64,000 nt of DNA, from NCBI GenBank assembly GCA_017519975.1, contig JAFWRM010000001.1, forward strand, positions 1-64,000, read 5' to 3'. Below are positions 32,197 through 40,571 of the stretch, in pieces. The notes beneath the pieces are model-generated. The model had not been told where the DNA came from and made no database searches. It was given only the letters and a program-made list of their open reading frames with translations. A program made the translations under genes and the position numbers. This DNA is from Oscillospiraceae bacterium. Its GTDB lineage: Bacteria; Bacillota; Clostridia; Oscillospirales; Oscillospiraceae. Every line of letters starts with the position of its first letter. Position 1 is the stretch's first letter.

Positions 32197-33702
32197 ATGG
32201 CCTACATTTTTCCGGAACCGTCCCGCACCTTCAGCGAGTATCTGCTGATCCCCGGCTACACCAGCGCGGAATGCACCCCCGACCGGGTCAGCCTGCGTAC
32301 GCCGCTGGTACGTTACAGAAAGGGCGAAGAGCCCGCCATCAGCATGAACATTCCCCTCACGTCGGCCATCATGCAGGCCGTATCCGACGACAAGATGGCC
32401 GTCGCTCTGGCCAAGGAAGGCGGCGTGAGTTTCATCTACGGCTCCCAGAGCATCGAAGATCAGGCCGCCATGGTCGCCCGCGTCAAATCCTACAAGGCGG
32501 GCTTCGTGGTCAGTGACTCCAATCTCCGCCCTGACGACACGCTGGCGGACATTCTCGCCCTGAAGGAGCAGACCGGCCATTCCACCATGCCCGTCACCGA
32601 GGACGGCACGGCCGCCGGACGGCTGGTGGGCATCGTCACGAGCCGCGATTACCGCATCAGCCGCATGACCGGGGACGAAAAGGTCCACACCTTCATGACC
32701 CCGATCGAAAAGCTGATCACGGCTCCCGCCGGCACCACCCTGCGGGAGGCCAACGACATCATCTGGGATCACAAGCTCAACGCACTGCCCATCGTGGACG
32801 AAGCCGGACGGCTCGTGAACATGGTTTTCCGCAAGGACTACGACATGCACAAGGAAAACCCGCTGGAGCTGCTGGACGCCAACAAGAAATACGTGGTAGG
32901 CGCCGGCATCAATTCCCGGGATTACGCCGAGCGCGTGCCCGCTCTGCTGGAGGCCGGCGCGGACGTGCTGTGCATCGACTCGTCCGAGGGCTACACCGAG
33001 TGGCAGAAGCGCACCATCGCCTGGATCCGTGAGCATTACGGCGAGAGCGTCAAGGTCGGCGCCGGCAACGTTGTGGACGGCGAGGGGTTCCGTTTCCTGG
33101 CGGATTGCGGCGCGGACTTCGTAAAGGTCGGCATCGGCGGAGGCTCCATCTGCATCACGCGTGAACAGAAGGGCATCGGCCGCGGTCAGGCCAGCGCTCT
33201 GATCGACGTATGCGCCGAGCGCGACCGCTACTATGAGGAGACCGGCATCTATGTGCCCGTATGCTCCGACGGCGGCATCGTGCACGATTATCACTTCACG
33301 CTCGCCCTGGCCATGGGCGCGGACTTCCTGATGCTGGGCCGGTATTTTGCCCGGTTCGACGAGGCGCCCGGCGCGCGCGTGTCCGTGGGCGGCACTTACA
33401 TGAAGGAATACTGGGGCGAGGGCTCCGCCCGCGCCAGGAACTGGCAGCGGTACGACCTGGGCGGCGCCAAGAAGATGAGTTTCGTCGAAGGCGTGGACAG
33501 CTACGTCCCCTACGCCGGCAGTCTGAAGGACAACGTGACCATCACTCTGAGCAAGGTGCGCTCCACCATGTGCAACTGCGGTGCCGTGACCATTCCGGAA
33601 CTGCAGAAGAACGCCAAGCTCACGCTGGTATCCGCCACCTCCATCGTGGAAGGCGGCGCCCACGACGTGGTGCTGAAGGAGACCAACACGGGCAACAAAT
33701 AA
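32197..33702 (+). CDS. guaB: Inosine-5'-monophosphate dehydrogenase
   Basis: A 501-residue enzyme for IMP + NAD to XMP, the committed step of GMP synthesis. The TIM barrel is interrupted by two CBS domains (about residues 104-220) that sense adenine and guanine nucleotides. The catalytic Cys319 is in [12 protein letters not shown], and the mobile flap region lies after residue 400. The family normally has GPGS at the loop; here Gly replaces the Pro. AAAGGAG site. A terminator follows. Confidence 0.95.
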   Translation: MAYIFPEPSRTFSEYLLIPGYTSAECTPDRVSLRTPLVRYRKGEEPAISMNIPLTSAIMQAVSDDKMAVALAKEGGVSFIYGSQSIEDQAAMVARVKSYKAGFVVSDSNLRPDDTLADILALKEQTGHSTMPVTEDGTAAGRLVGIVTSRDYRISRMTGDEKVHTFMTPIEKLITAPAGTTLREANDIIWDHKLNALPIVDEAGRLVNMVFRKDYDMHKENPLELLDANKKYVVGAGINSRDYAERVPALLEAGADVLCIDSSEGYTEWQKRTIAWIREHYGESVKVGAGNVVDGEGFRFLADCGADFVKVGIGGGSICITREQKGIGRGQASALIDVCAERDRYYEETGIYVPVCSDGGIVHDYHFTLALAMGADFLMLGRYFARFDEAPGARVSVGGTYMKEYWGEGSARARNWQRYDLGGAKKMSFVEGVDSYVPYAGSLKDNVTITLSKVRSTMCNCGAVTIPELQKNAKLTLVSATSIVEGGAHDVVLKETNTGNK

Positions 33703-33710
33703 TTATCAGT

Positions 33711-33747
33711 CAGACGGCCGCCGTCACGCGGCCGTCTGTTTTCCTTT
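33711..33747 (+). terminator. Terminator of guaB
   Basis: A 10-bp stem CAGACGGCCG/CGGCCGTCTG (33711-33720 with 33729-33738) followed by TTTTCCTTTC. Confidence 0.85.
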
Positions 33748-33761
33748 CAGGAGGTCATCAT

Positions 33762-34490
33762 ATGGACGCCAGTACGGAAAAAAACATTCGGATCCTGAAA
33801 CAGTGGATCGAAGAAAGCAGCAGCATCGTTTTCTTCGGCGGAGCCGGCGTCTCCACGGAGAGCGGCATTCCCGACTTCCGCAGCGTGGACGGCCTGTACC
33901 ACCAGAAATACCGATTTCCCCCGGAGCAGATCATCAGCCACAGCTTTTTTGAAGCGCAGCCGGAGGAGTTCTACCGCTTCTATCGCGACAAGCTGATCGT
34001 GCGCGGGGCCCGGCCCAACGTGACGCATCTCCGTCTGGCGGAGCTGGAGCGCGAGGGAAAGCTGAAGGCTGTGATCACCCAGAACATCGACGGCCTGCAT
34101 CAGCTGGCCGGGAGCCGGAACGTTCTGGAGCTGCACGGCTCCACGCTGCGCAACTACTGCCTGCGCTGCGGGAAAACGTACGGGACGGAGATCTTCGAAG
34201 GCACCAAGGGCGTGCCTCACTGCACCTGCGGCGGCGTCATCCGCCCCGACGTGGTACTGTATGAGGAGGGACTGGATCCGGACGTGCTCGAAAAATCCGT
34301 CCAGGCCATCCGGCAGGCGGATCTGCTCATCGTCGGCGGTACGTCTCTGGTGGTGTATCCTGCCGCCGGACTTCTTCGCTATTATCGGGGAAACCGGCTG
34401 GTCCTGATCAACATGTCAAAAACGGGAATGGACAGCGCCGCCGATCTTCTGATCACGGCAAAGCTCGGCGACGTCTTCTCAAGAGTCTGA
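33762..34490 (+). CDS. cobB: Sirtuin-type NAD-dependent protein deacylase
   Basis: A 242-residue Sir2 enzyme that removes acyl groups from lysines using NAD. GGAGVS (26-31) plus GIPDFRS bind NAD, TQNID (106-110) is the family signature, and His125 in ELHGS is the catalytic base. The zinc site is CLRC (133, 136) with CTC (154, 156), so the second pair is C-x-C. The start has an AGGAGGT site and the gene follows the guaB terminator closely. It may adjust acetyl-CoA-linked enzymes; no substrate is visible. Confidence 0.94.
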   Translation: MDASTEKNIRILKQWIEESSSIVFFGGAGVSTESGIPDFRSVDGLYHQKYRFPPEQIISHSFFEAQPEEFYRFYRDKLIVRGARPNVTHLRLAELEREGKLKAVITQNIDGLHQLAGSRNVLELHGSTLRNYCLRCGKTYGTEIFEGTKGVPHCTCGGVIRPDVVLYEEGLDPDVLEKSVQAIRQADLLIVGGTSLVVYPAAGLLRYYRGNRLVLINMSKTGMDSAADLLITAKLGDVFSRV

Positions 34491-34500
34491 GGCCACACAG

Positions 34501-34548
34501 AAAAACCGGGCAGGATCGAACGGCGTTCGATCCTGCCCGGTTTTTGCT
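34501..34548. terminator. Bidirectional terminator, sirtuin / zinc-ribbon gene
   Basis: A perfect 20-bp inverted repeat (34501-34520 with 34526-34545), five-base loop, A5 and T5 ends. Confidence 0.94.
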
Positions 34549-34555
34549 TCATCCT

Positions 34556-34906
34556 TCACTTTTTCGGCCACTCGACCTCTACCGTGGCATGGCAATCGGG
34601 ACACTCACACTTCTTCGGCACTTTGGTCCCCATGGCCCGCCCCAGCTTTTTCTCACCGCAGGCGGGACACTTCACCGTATAGATCATCAGAAACACGCCG
34701 GCAAGGGCGAGCAGTCCGCCGGGGATACCCAGAATGCTGGTGGGCTTTCCGAACACGGTGATGCCCGTCGGGATCCAGCTGAAGAGCCCCAACGCGAAGC
34801 CCCCCCACATCAGGATGCACAGGATCAGCGGATAGATTCCGCTGCGCTTATGGGTCTCGCCCTTATGCGAGGGTATCGTTTTCACAGCCGTATTCTTTTT
34901 TGCCAT
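34556..34906 (-). CDS. Two-helix membrane protein with C-terminal zinc ribbon
   Basis: A 116-residue protein. A basic N-terminus precedes two hydrophobic helices (about 24-44 and 56-76). The C-terminal cytosolic ribbon has CPACG and CPDC (about residues 80-105) that could bind zinc. The layout resembles small Firmicutes membrane proteins of unknown function. It sits alone between the sirtuin and lepA. The ribosome binding site is GGGAGAGATG. Confidence 0.75.
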   Translation of the reverse strand: MAKKNTAVKTIPSHKGETHKRSGIYPLILCILMWGGFALGLFSWIPTGITVFGKPTSILGIPGGLLALAGVFLMIYTVKCPACGEKKLGRAMGTKVPKKCECPDCHATVEVEWPKK

Positions 34907-34936
34907 CTTTCATCTCTCCCGTCTCATTCTGCTTCG

Positions 34937-36742
34937 TCACTCATCCAGGCGGAGCACCGCCATGAACGCCTCCTGGGGCACGGAGACCGAACCCAGGCTC
35001 CGCATCCTCTTCTTGCCTTCCTTCTGCTTTTCCAGCAGTTTTTTCTTTCTTGTGATATCTCCGCCATAGCACTTGGCCAGAACGTCCTTCCGCAGGGCCT
35101 TAATGGTCTCGCGGGCGATGATCTTGCCCCCGATGGCCGCCTGCACCGGTATCTCGAACAGCTGGCGCGGAATGTTCTCCTTCAGTTTCTCCGCGATGCG
35201 GCGCCCTCTGGGATAGGCCTTATCCTTATGCACGATGAAGGAAAGGGCGTCCACCACCTCGCCGTTGAGCAGGATATCCAGCTTGACAAGGTCGCTCTTC
35301 CGGTACCCCAGAAACTCATAATCCAGCGACGCGTAGCCCCGGCTGCGGGATTTCAGCGCATCGAAGAAATCGTAAATGATCTCATTGAGCGGCATCTCGT
35401 AGTGCAGCTCCACCCGGGTATCGTCCAGATACTTCATGTCCCGGTACTCCCCGCGGCGCTCCTGACACAGGTCCATGATGTTTCCGACGAATTCCGTCGG
35501 GCACATGATGGAGGCCTTCACGAACGGCTCTTCCGCCTCCAGAATGACGGCGGGATCGGGATAGTTGAGCGGATTGTCCACCATTATCACGGTCCCGTCC
35601 GTTTTCGTCACCCGATAGATGACGCTGGGCGCCGTCGTGATCAGATCCAGGTTGTACTCCCGCTCCAGCCGCTCCTGAATGATCTCCATGTGCAGCAGTC
35701 CGAGAAAGCCGCACCGGAACCCGAAGCCCAGAGCTACGGAGGATTCCGGCTCAAAGGACAGGGAAGCGTCGTTCAGCTTCAGCTTTTCCAGCGCGTCGCG
35801 CAGATCGGGGTATTTGGCCCCGTCGCTGGTATAGATGCCGGAAAAGACCATCGGCTGCACCGGGCGGTAGCCCGGCAGCGGCTCCGCCGCCGGTCTGGCA
35901 TCATCCGTGACCGTATCGCCCACCCGGGTATCCGCCACGTTCTTGATGCTGGCGGTAAGGTATCCCACGTCTCCGGCAGACAGAACGGCGCAGGGCTCCA
36001 GCCCGATGGGCCGCATGTGACCCACCTCGACCACCCGGTATACCGCTCCGGTGGCCATCATGCGGATGTCCATGTCCGCCCGTACCACACCGTCTACGAC
36101 GCGCATGTAAACGATCACGCCGCGGTAGCTGTCGTACTGGCTGTCGAAGATCAGTGCCTTCAGCGGCGCGTCCGCGTCGCCCCTGGGAGGCGGGATCACG
36201 GACACGATCTGTTCCGGCACCTGCTCCACGTTGATGCCTCTCTTGGCGGAAATCTCCGGCGCTTCCATGGCCGGTATGCCGATGATGTCTTCGATCTCCG
36301 TCTTTACCCGTTTGGGGTCCGCTGCCGGGAGATCGATCTTGTTGATCACCGGCAGGATCTCCAGATCGTTCTCCAGCGCCAGATAGGTGTTGGCCAGCGT
36401 CTGGGCCTCGATGCCCTGGGCCGCGTCCACCACCAGCACCGCCCCTTCGCAGGCGGCCAGTGACCGCGACACCTCATAGTTAAAGTCCACGTGCCCCGGC
36501 GTATCGATCAGATTCAGTTCATACAGCTGCCCGTCCGACGCCCGGTAATCCAGGCTGACGGCCCGCGCCTTGATGGTGATGCCCCTCTCCTTTTCCAGAT
36601 CCATGTTGTCCAGGATCTGGTTTTCCATCTCGCGGGCGTCCACCGCACCGCACATCTCGATGAGCCGGTCGGATAGCGTGGATTTTCCATGGTCGATGTG
36701 AGCGATGATGCTGAAATTCCGTATGTTCGCGCTGTCCGCCAT
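34937..36742 (-). CDS. lepA: Elongation factor 4 (LepA)
   Basis: A 601-residue ribosomal GTPase, standard length. G1 is [11 protein letters not shown]3 is DTPGHVDF and G4 is NKIDLP. EF-G-like domains and the LepA C-terminal domain follow (ends [15 protein letters not shown]). LepA influences initiation and back-translocation under stress. The start at 36742 gives [19 protein letters not shown]. It begins four bases after an XRE-family regulator gene, an unusual partner. Confidence 0.97.
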   Translation of the reverse strand: MADSANIRNFSIIAHIDHGKSTLSDRLIEMCGAVDAREMENQILDNMDLEKERGITIKARAVSLDYRASDGQLYELNLIDTPGHVDFNYEVSRSLAACEGAVLVVDAAQGIEAQTLANTYLALENDLEILPVINKIDLPAADPKRVKTEIEDIIGIPAMEAPEISAKRGINVEQVPEQIVSVIPPPRGDADAPLKALIFDSQYDSYRGVIVYMRVVDGVVRADMDIRMMATGAVYRVVEVGHMRPIGLEPCAVLSAGDVGYLTASIKNVADTRVGDTVTDDARPAAEPLPGYRPVQPMVFSGIYTSDGAKYPDLRDALEKLKLNDASLSFEPESSVALGFGFRCGFLGLLHMEIIQERLEREYNLDLITTAPSVIYRVTKTDGTVIMVDNPLNYPDPAVILEAEEPFVKASIMCPTEFVGNIMDLCQERRGEYRDMKYLDDTRVELHYEMPLNEIIYDFFDALKSRSRGYASLDYEFLGYRKSDLVKLDILLNGEVVDALSFIVHKDKAYPRGRRIAEKLKENIPRQLFEIPVQAAIGGKIIARETIKALRKDVLAKCYGGDITRKKKLLEKQKEGKKRMRSLGSVSVPQEAFMAVLRLDE

Positions 36743-36746
36743 GCGT

Positions 36747-37181
36747 TCACGCTCCCTCGGATACTGCCCGGACCAGTTCGGCAAAGCCCTGCTGCTCTCG
36801 AGCCAGGTTCTCAGGCGGCAGCGCCTGCCCGGGATGGTCCAGCATGTAATTCAGCATGTCCGTCGAATTGCGGATGCATGTGACGACGGCGGCCGCGGTT
36901 CCGGCATCCATCTCCTTCAGGCGCTTGAGAAGTTCTTCCACCGTTTCCGCCAGCAGTTCGATGCTGCCGTCCTGCTCGTCGACAAGGCCGAGGATGCGGT
37001 CGGCCGTAACGCCGTAATACCGGCAGACCTTCACAACGAATTCCAGTCTGGGCTCCCGGACGCCGTTTTCATAATGGGAGAGAAGGGCCTGCGAGATGCC
37101 GAGATCCGCCGCCACCAGTTTCTGGCTCATGCCGCGCTGATGACGCAGTTCCGTCAGCACCTGTGAAAACGCTGTCTGCAT
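36747..37181 (-). CDS. XRE-family helix-turn-helix regulator upstream of lepA
   Basis: A 144-residue protein. The N-terminal Cro/CI-type helix-turn-helix (about residues 6-62) includes [20 protein letters not shown] and [11 protein letters not shown] helical C-terminal half, rich in Leu and Glu, probably makes a dimer. The stop lies four bases before lepA, so both are on one transcript from the promoter at 37228-37256. The target is unknown. Confidence 0.88.
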   Translation of the reverse strand: MQTAFSQVLTELRHQRGMSQKLVAADLGISQALLSHYENGVREPRLEFVVKVCRYYGVTADRILGLVDEQDGSIELLAETVEELLKRLKEMDAGTAAAVVTCIRNSTDMLNYMLDHPGQALPPENLAREQQGFAELVRAVSEGA

Positions 37182-37227
37182 TTCTGTTCTCCTCTTTCCT
37201 TCTTAGTTCGATATATACGTTCTGTAA

Positions 37228-37256
37228 AGTATACCCCGTCCGGTCCGTTTTGTAAA
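37228..37256 (-). promoter_or_regulatory. Promoter of the XRE-lepA operon
   Basis: TTTACA (37251-37256), 17-base spacer, TATACT (37228-37233) on the minus strand. An AT-rich block (ATATATAC, 37211-37218) lies in the leader. Confidence 0.75.
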
Positions 37257-37340
37257 CGGCCGTCCGTCAAAAACCTCCGTTTTTCCGCATTGCACTTTCC
37301 TCCGAGCGGTGGTAAAGTAGGCAAAGCGCCGTTTCCGGAC

Positions 37341-37368
37341 AAAAAAGCGGCCGTCCTGAGACGGCCGC
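37341..37368 (-). terminator. Terminator of secG
   Basis: GCGGCCGTC/GACGGCCGC (37347-37355 with 37360-37368) and a T6 run on the minus strand (37346-37341). Confidence 0.9.
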
Positions 37369-37384
37369 CGCTTGAAAGCAATGC

Positions 37385-37624
37385 TTACTGGATGATGCCG
37401 ATGACCAGCGTGAGCACCATGAAGGCAACGCCGAACCACTTGGTGGCCCGTGCCAGCTTTGCATCCCGGCTCTTGTTCTTGTTGCGGGACAGGAAGGTAT
37501 CACTGCCGCCGGCAATGGCGCCGGACAGGCCCGCGCTCTTCCCGCTCTGGACGAGAACGACGATAATGATGGCAGCAGCGCTGAGAAGCTGCAGAATGAT
37601 AAGAACAGTAGTCAGTGCGGACAT
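37385..37624 (-). CDS. secG: Protein-export membrane protein SecG
   Basis: A 79-residue subunit of the SecYEG translocon. There are two membrane helices (about 3-23 and 58-76) with the family loop VLVQSGKSAGLSGAI between them. The start at 37624 has GGAAAGG eleven bases upstream and gives the standard length. It has its own promoter and terminator, so it is monocistronic. Confidence 0.93.
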   Translation of the reverse strand: MSALTTVLIILQLLSAAAIIIVVLVQSGKSAGLSGAIAGGSDTFLSRNKNKSRDAKLARATKWFGVAFMVLTLVIGIIQ

Positions 37625-37704
37625 GTTGAAATCAACCTTTCCAATCAGATTCATCAGACTATTCCGAAAGCGGCAAAACTGCCGCGCCGTTTACAGTACG
37701 GATG

Positions 37705-37733
37705 ATATTAACACACTTTGACATCCGTTGCAA
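37705..37733 (-). promoter_or_regulatory. Promoter of secG
   Basis: TTGCAA (37728-37733), 17-base spacer and TAATAT (37705-37710) on the minus strand. Confidence 0.6.
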
Positions 37734-37759
37734 GGATTTTTTTACAGGAAGTGACCGCC

Positions 37760-38521
37760 ATGTTTTTCGATACTCACGCGCATTACGACGATGAGCAGTT
37801 TGACGCCGACCGGGATCTGGTCCTGGCCTCGATGGATGCGGCCGGCGTGGAACTGATCGTCAATCCGGGAGCGGACATGCCCTCCTCCCGCGCGGCCAGG
37901 GACATCGCCTCCCGCTGGCCGTTCGTCTGGTTCGGCGTCGGCGTCCATCCGCACGACGCCCGGAACATGAAAGATGAGGATTTTGACGAACTGCGGATCC
38001 TGGCCGGCGACCCGAAATGCGTTGCCATCGGCGAGATCGGGCTGGACTATCATTACGACCTTTCCCCGCGGGACGTGCAGAAGCTGCGCTTTGTCCAGCA
38101 GATGGAGCTGGCGGCCGAACTGAACATGCCGGTGATCATCCATGAGCGCGAAGCCTGCGCCGACGTGCTGGACGTGGTGACCCGTTTCCGTCATGTGCGG
38201 GGCGTATATCACTGCTTTTCCGGCAGCTGGGAGACAGCCAGGATCATTCTGGATCAGGGGTGGTACCTCTCCTTCACGGGAGTGATCACCTTCAAAAACG
38301 CCAGGAAGGCGCTGGAGGTCGTGGAAAAGATGCCCTCCGACCGTCTGATGATCGAGACGGACAGCCCCTATCTGGCTCCCGTTCCGGTGCGAGGCCGGAG
38401 GAACGATTCCCGGAATCTTCCGTACATTGCCGCCCGCGCGGCGGAGCTCCGCGGCATGAGTACGGAAGAGCTGGCCGCTCTGACTCTCGCCAACGGAAAG
38501 CGGTTCTTCGGCATCCCGTAA
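37760..38521 (+). CDS. tatD: TatD-family metal-dependent hydrolase
   Basis: A 253-residue TIM-barrel protein with FDTHAHYDD (metal-binding H-x-H at the N-terminus), GEIGLDYHYD, VIIHEREA, YHCFSG and IETDSPYLAP. TatD proteins act as Mg-dependent 3'-5' nucleases or D-aminoacyl-related hydrolases. I chose the ATG at 37760, which follows CAGGAAGTG and gives the standard start; frames further up overlap the secG promoter. Confidence 0.93.
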   Translation: MFFDTHAHYDDEQFDADRDLVLASMDAAGVELIVNPGADMPSSRAARDIASRWPFVWFGVGVHPHDARNMKDEDFDELRILAGDPKCVAIGEIGLDYHYDLSPRDVQKLRFVQQMELAAELNMPVIIHEREACADVLDVVTRFRHVRGVYHCFSGSWETARIILDQGWYLSFTGVITFKNARKALEVVEKMPSDRLMIETDSPYLAPVPVRGRRNDSRNLPYIAARAAELRGMSTEELAALTLANGKRFFGIP

Positions 38522-38526
38522 CGGGA

Positions 38527-38556
38527 TTCACAGATCGTTCACATCCCGTTTTCACA
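38527..38556 (+). promoter_or_regulatory. Three TTCACA direct repeats (PHO-box-like)
   Basis: TTCACA occurs at 38527-38532, 38538-38543 and 38551-38556, separated by 5 and 7 bases; a partial GTCACA follows. Direct hexamers at roughly 11-13 base steps are how PhoP/OmpR-class response regulators bind (B. subtilis PhoP: TT(A/C/T)ACA with 5 plus or minus 2 bases). They take the place of a good -35 ahead of the TATAAT at 38576. Confidence 0.5.
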
Positions 38557-38575
38557 TCCGTCACACACGCGGGAT

Positions 38576-38581
38576 TATAAT
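38576..38581 (+). promoter_or_regulatory. -10 box of the Gld-like ABC operon
   Basis: A perfect TATAAT with no recognisable -35 at the right distance, so an activator bound to the upstream TTCACA repeats may be needed. Confidence 0.55.
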
Positions 38582-38612
38582 GGCCCGGCATATGATATGA
38601 GGAGGGACAGGT

Positions 38613-39695
38613 TTGATAGAAGTCACAGACCTTGTGAAGCGGTACGGCAGCCATACGGTGCTGGACCACCTCAGCTTCACCGTTAACGACGGACAGATCT
38701 ACGGCTTTCTCGGCCCGAACGGCGCCGGAAAAAGCACCACGATGAACATTCTTACCGGTTATATCGGCATGACCGAGGGCAGCGTGACCATCAACGGCCA
38801 TGATCTGCTGGAGGAGCCGGACGCCGTCCGGCGGAGCATCGGGTATCTGCCCGAGCAGCCGCCTCTGTATACGGACATGACGCCTCAGGAATACCTCTCC
38901 TTCGCCGCCGAACTGAAACGGCTGCCCCGCGCCGAGCGGGCGGACGCGGTGGACCAGGTGATGGAGCTCACACAGCTGACCTCCATGAGGAACCGGCTGA
39001 TCCGGAACCTTTCCAAAGGATACCGGCAGCGGGTGGGCCTTGCCCAGGCCATCCTCGGCTTTCCAGAGGTCATCATACTGGATGAGCCCACGGTCGGACT
39101 CGATCCCAGGCAGATCATCGAGATCCGGTCTCTCATCCGCAGTCTGGCGGAGAAGCACACCGTCATCCTCAGCAGTCACATTCTGTCCGAGGTGCAGGAG
39201 GTATGCGACCACATCCTGATCCTGCATCACGGACGTCTGGTGGCCGACGGCACGCCCGAGGAACTGGAGAGTTCCCTGCGGGACAACACGCTGGACATCA
39301 CCCTCAGGACGTCCGATGAGTGCGCCGTGCGCGGCCTGCTTGCCGGCATCGGCGGGATCTCGTATTCGGAACTGGCGCCGTCCCGGGACGGCTACCGCGT
39401 CACCGTATATCCGGAAGGGGACGCAGATCTGCGGGAGCCGGTGTTCCGCGCCTGCGCCGCGGCCGGACTTCCGCTTCTCGGAATGCAGTTCCGCGCGGCC
39501 GGACTGGAGCAGGTGTTCCTGAAGCTGGTCACCGACGAGGATCTGCCCCGTCAGGATCCGTCGGCGGAATCTCCGGCGGATATCTCCCCCGACTCCGGCG
39601 GCACGACGGACGCGGAGCCGGCGGCGGAAGCTTCCGAACAAACAGCCACTGAGACGGAAACGGACGCTGCGGAAAAGGAGGGAAGCGAAGCATGA
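38613..39695 (+). CDS. ABC transporter ATP-binding protein, GldA-like, with acidic tail
   Basis: A 360-residue nucleotide-binding subunit. Walker A is GPNGAGKST (about residues 34-42), the signature is LSKGYRQRVGLA and Walker B is VIILDEPTVGLDP. A DrrA/GldA-type accessory domain lies at about 220-310. The last 45 residues are a low-complexity Ser/Ala/Glu/Thr tail, unusual for the family. It starts at TTG with AGGAGGG ahead. It overlaps the permease start (ATGA) and is followed by a GldG-like protein. The set matches gliding-type ABC systems also found in non-gliding bacteria. Confidence 0.9.
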   Translation: MIEVTDLVKRYGSHTVLDHLSFTVNDGQIYGFLGPNGAGKSTTMNILTGYIGMTEGSVTINGHDLLEEPDAVRRSIGYLPEQPPLYTDMTPQEYLSFAAELKRLPRAERADAVDQVMELTQLTSMRNRLIRNLSKGYRQRVGLAQAILGFPEVIILDEPTVGLDPRQIIEIRSLIRSLAEKHTVILSSHILSEVQEVCDHILILHHGRLVADGTPEELESSLRDNTLDITLRTSDECAVRGLLAGIGGISYSELAPSRDGYRVTVYPEGDADLREPVFRACAAAGLPLLGMQFRAAGLEQVFLKLVTDEDLPRQDPSAESPADISPDSGGTTDAEPAAEASEQTATETETDAAEKEGSEA

Positions 39696-40558
39696 CCGCC
39701 ATTTACAAAAGGGAGCTGCGCTCCTATTTCAATTCCATGCTCGGCTACGTGTTCGCGGCCGCCGTCACCCTGGTGCTCGGGTTGTTCTTCACCATCTACA
39801 ATCTCCGGGGCGGACACCCCTACTTTGCTTTTTCCCTCTCGGGAACGATCATGATCTTTGCCTTTGCCGTCCCTCTGCTCACCATGAAGAGCATGGCGGA
39901 AGAGCGGCGCAGCCGGACCGATCAGATGCTGCTGACCTATCCCGTTTCCGTTGCCGGCGTCATTCTGGGCAAGTTCTTTGCCATGCTCACGGTTTTTGTC
40001 ATCCCGATGCTGATCTCCTGCCTGTGTCCTCTCGTCATCGCGAAGGGCGGCGGCGGCAGCTATCTCATTGACTATTCCACCATTTTTCTGTTCCTGTTCC
40101 TCGGAGCCATGTTCATCTCCGTGGGCATGTACGTCTCCAGTCTGACGGAAAGTCAGCTCATCGCCGCCGTCGCGGGCATGGTGGTCCTTCTTCTCATGCT
40201 GCTGTGGGATACGCTGGTATCGTTCATCCCTCCCACCGTCGCCGCTTCCGCCGTGGGCTTTCTGATCCTTTTCGCTCTGGCAGCGCTGATATTCGCCCGC
40301 TCCGCCGGTCATCCGGCCGTGGGCATTGCCATATTCGGAGCGGGGGCGATCTTTACGATCCTGTGCGGAGCCATGGCCAGCCGCTGGTTTGCCACCGCCC
40401 TTACCAGCTTTCTCGGCATGTTCAGCGTCTATGGGCCGGTGTCCAATTTCGTTTCCAATTATGTGTTCGACGTCAAGGGCCTGCTGTACTACTGCGTGAT
40501 GACCGCCGTATTTCTGTTTCTGACGGTGCAGAGCGTACAGCGGTGCCAGTACCGCTGA
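39692..40558 (+). CDS. ABC-2 permease, GldF-like
   Basis: A 288-residue ABC-2 type membrane subunit with about six to seven helices. It begins AIYKRELRSYFNSMLGYVF, the N-terminal motif of GldF-type permeases. It overlaps the ATPase stop by four bases and precedes the GldG-like gene by 13 bases. It would form the channel with the preceding ATPase. The cargo is unknown. Confidence 0.88.
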   Translation: MTAIYKRELRSYFNSMLGYVFAAAVTLVLGLFFTIYNLRGGHPYFAFSLSGTIMIFAFAVPLLTMKSMAEERRSRTDQMLLTYPVSVAGVILGKFFAMLTVFVIPMLISCLCPLVIAKGGGGSYLIDYSTIFLFLFLGAMFISVGMYVSSLTESQLIAAVAGMVVLLLMLLWDTLVSFIPPTVAASAVGFLILFALAALIFARSAGHPAVGIAIFGAGAIFTILCGAMASRWFATALTSFLGMFSVYGPVSNFVSNYVFDVKGLLYYCVMTAVFLFLTVQSVQRCQYR

Positions 40559-40571
40559 GGGGGTGACGGAC

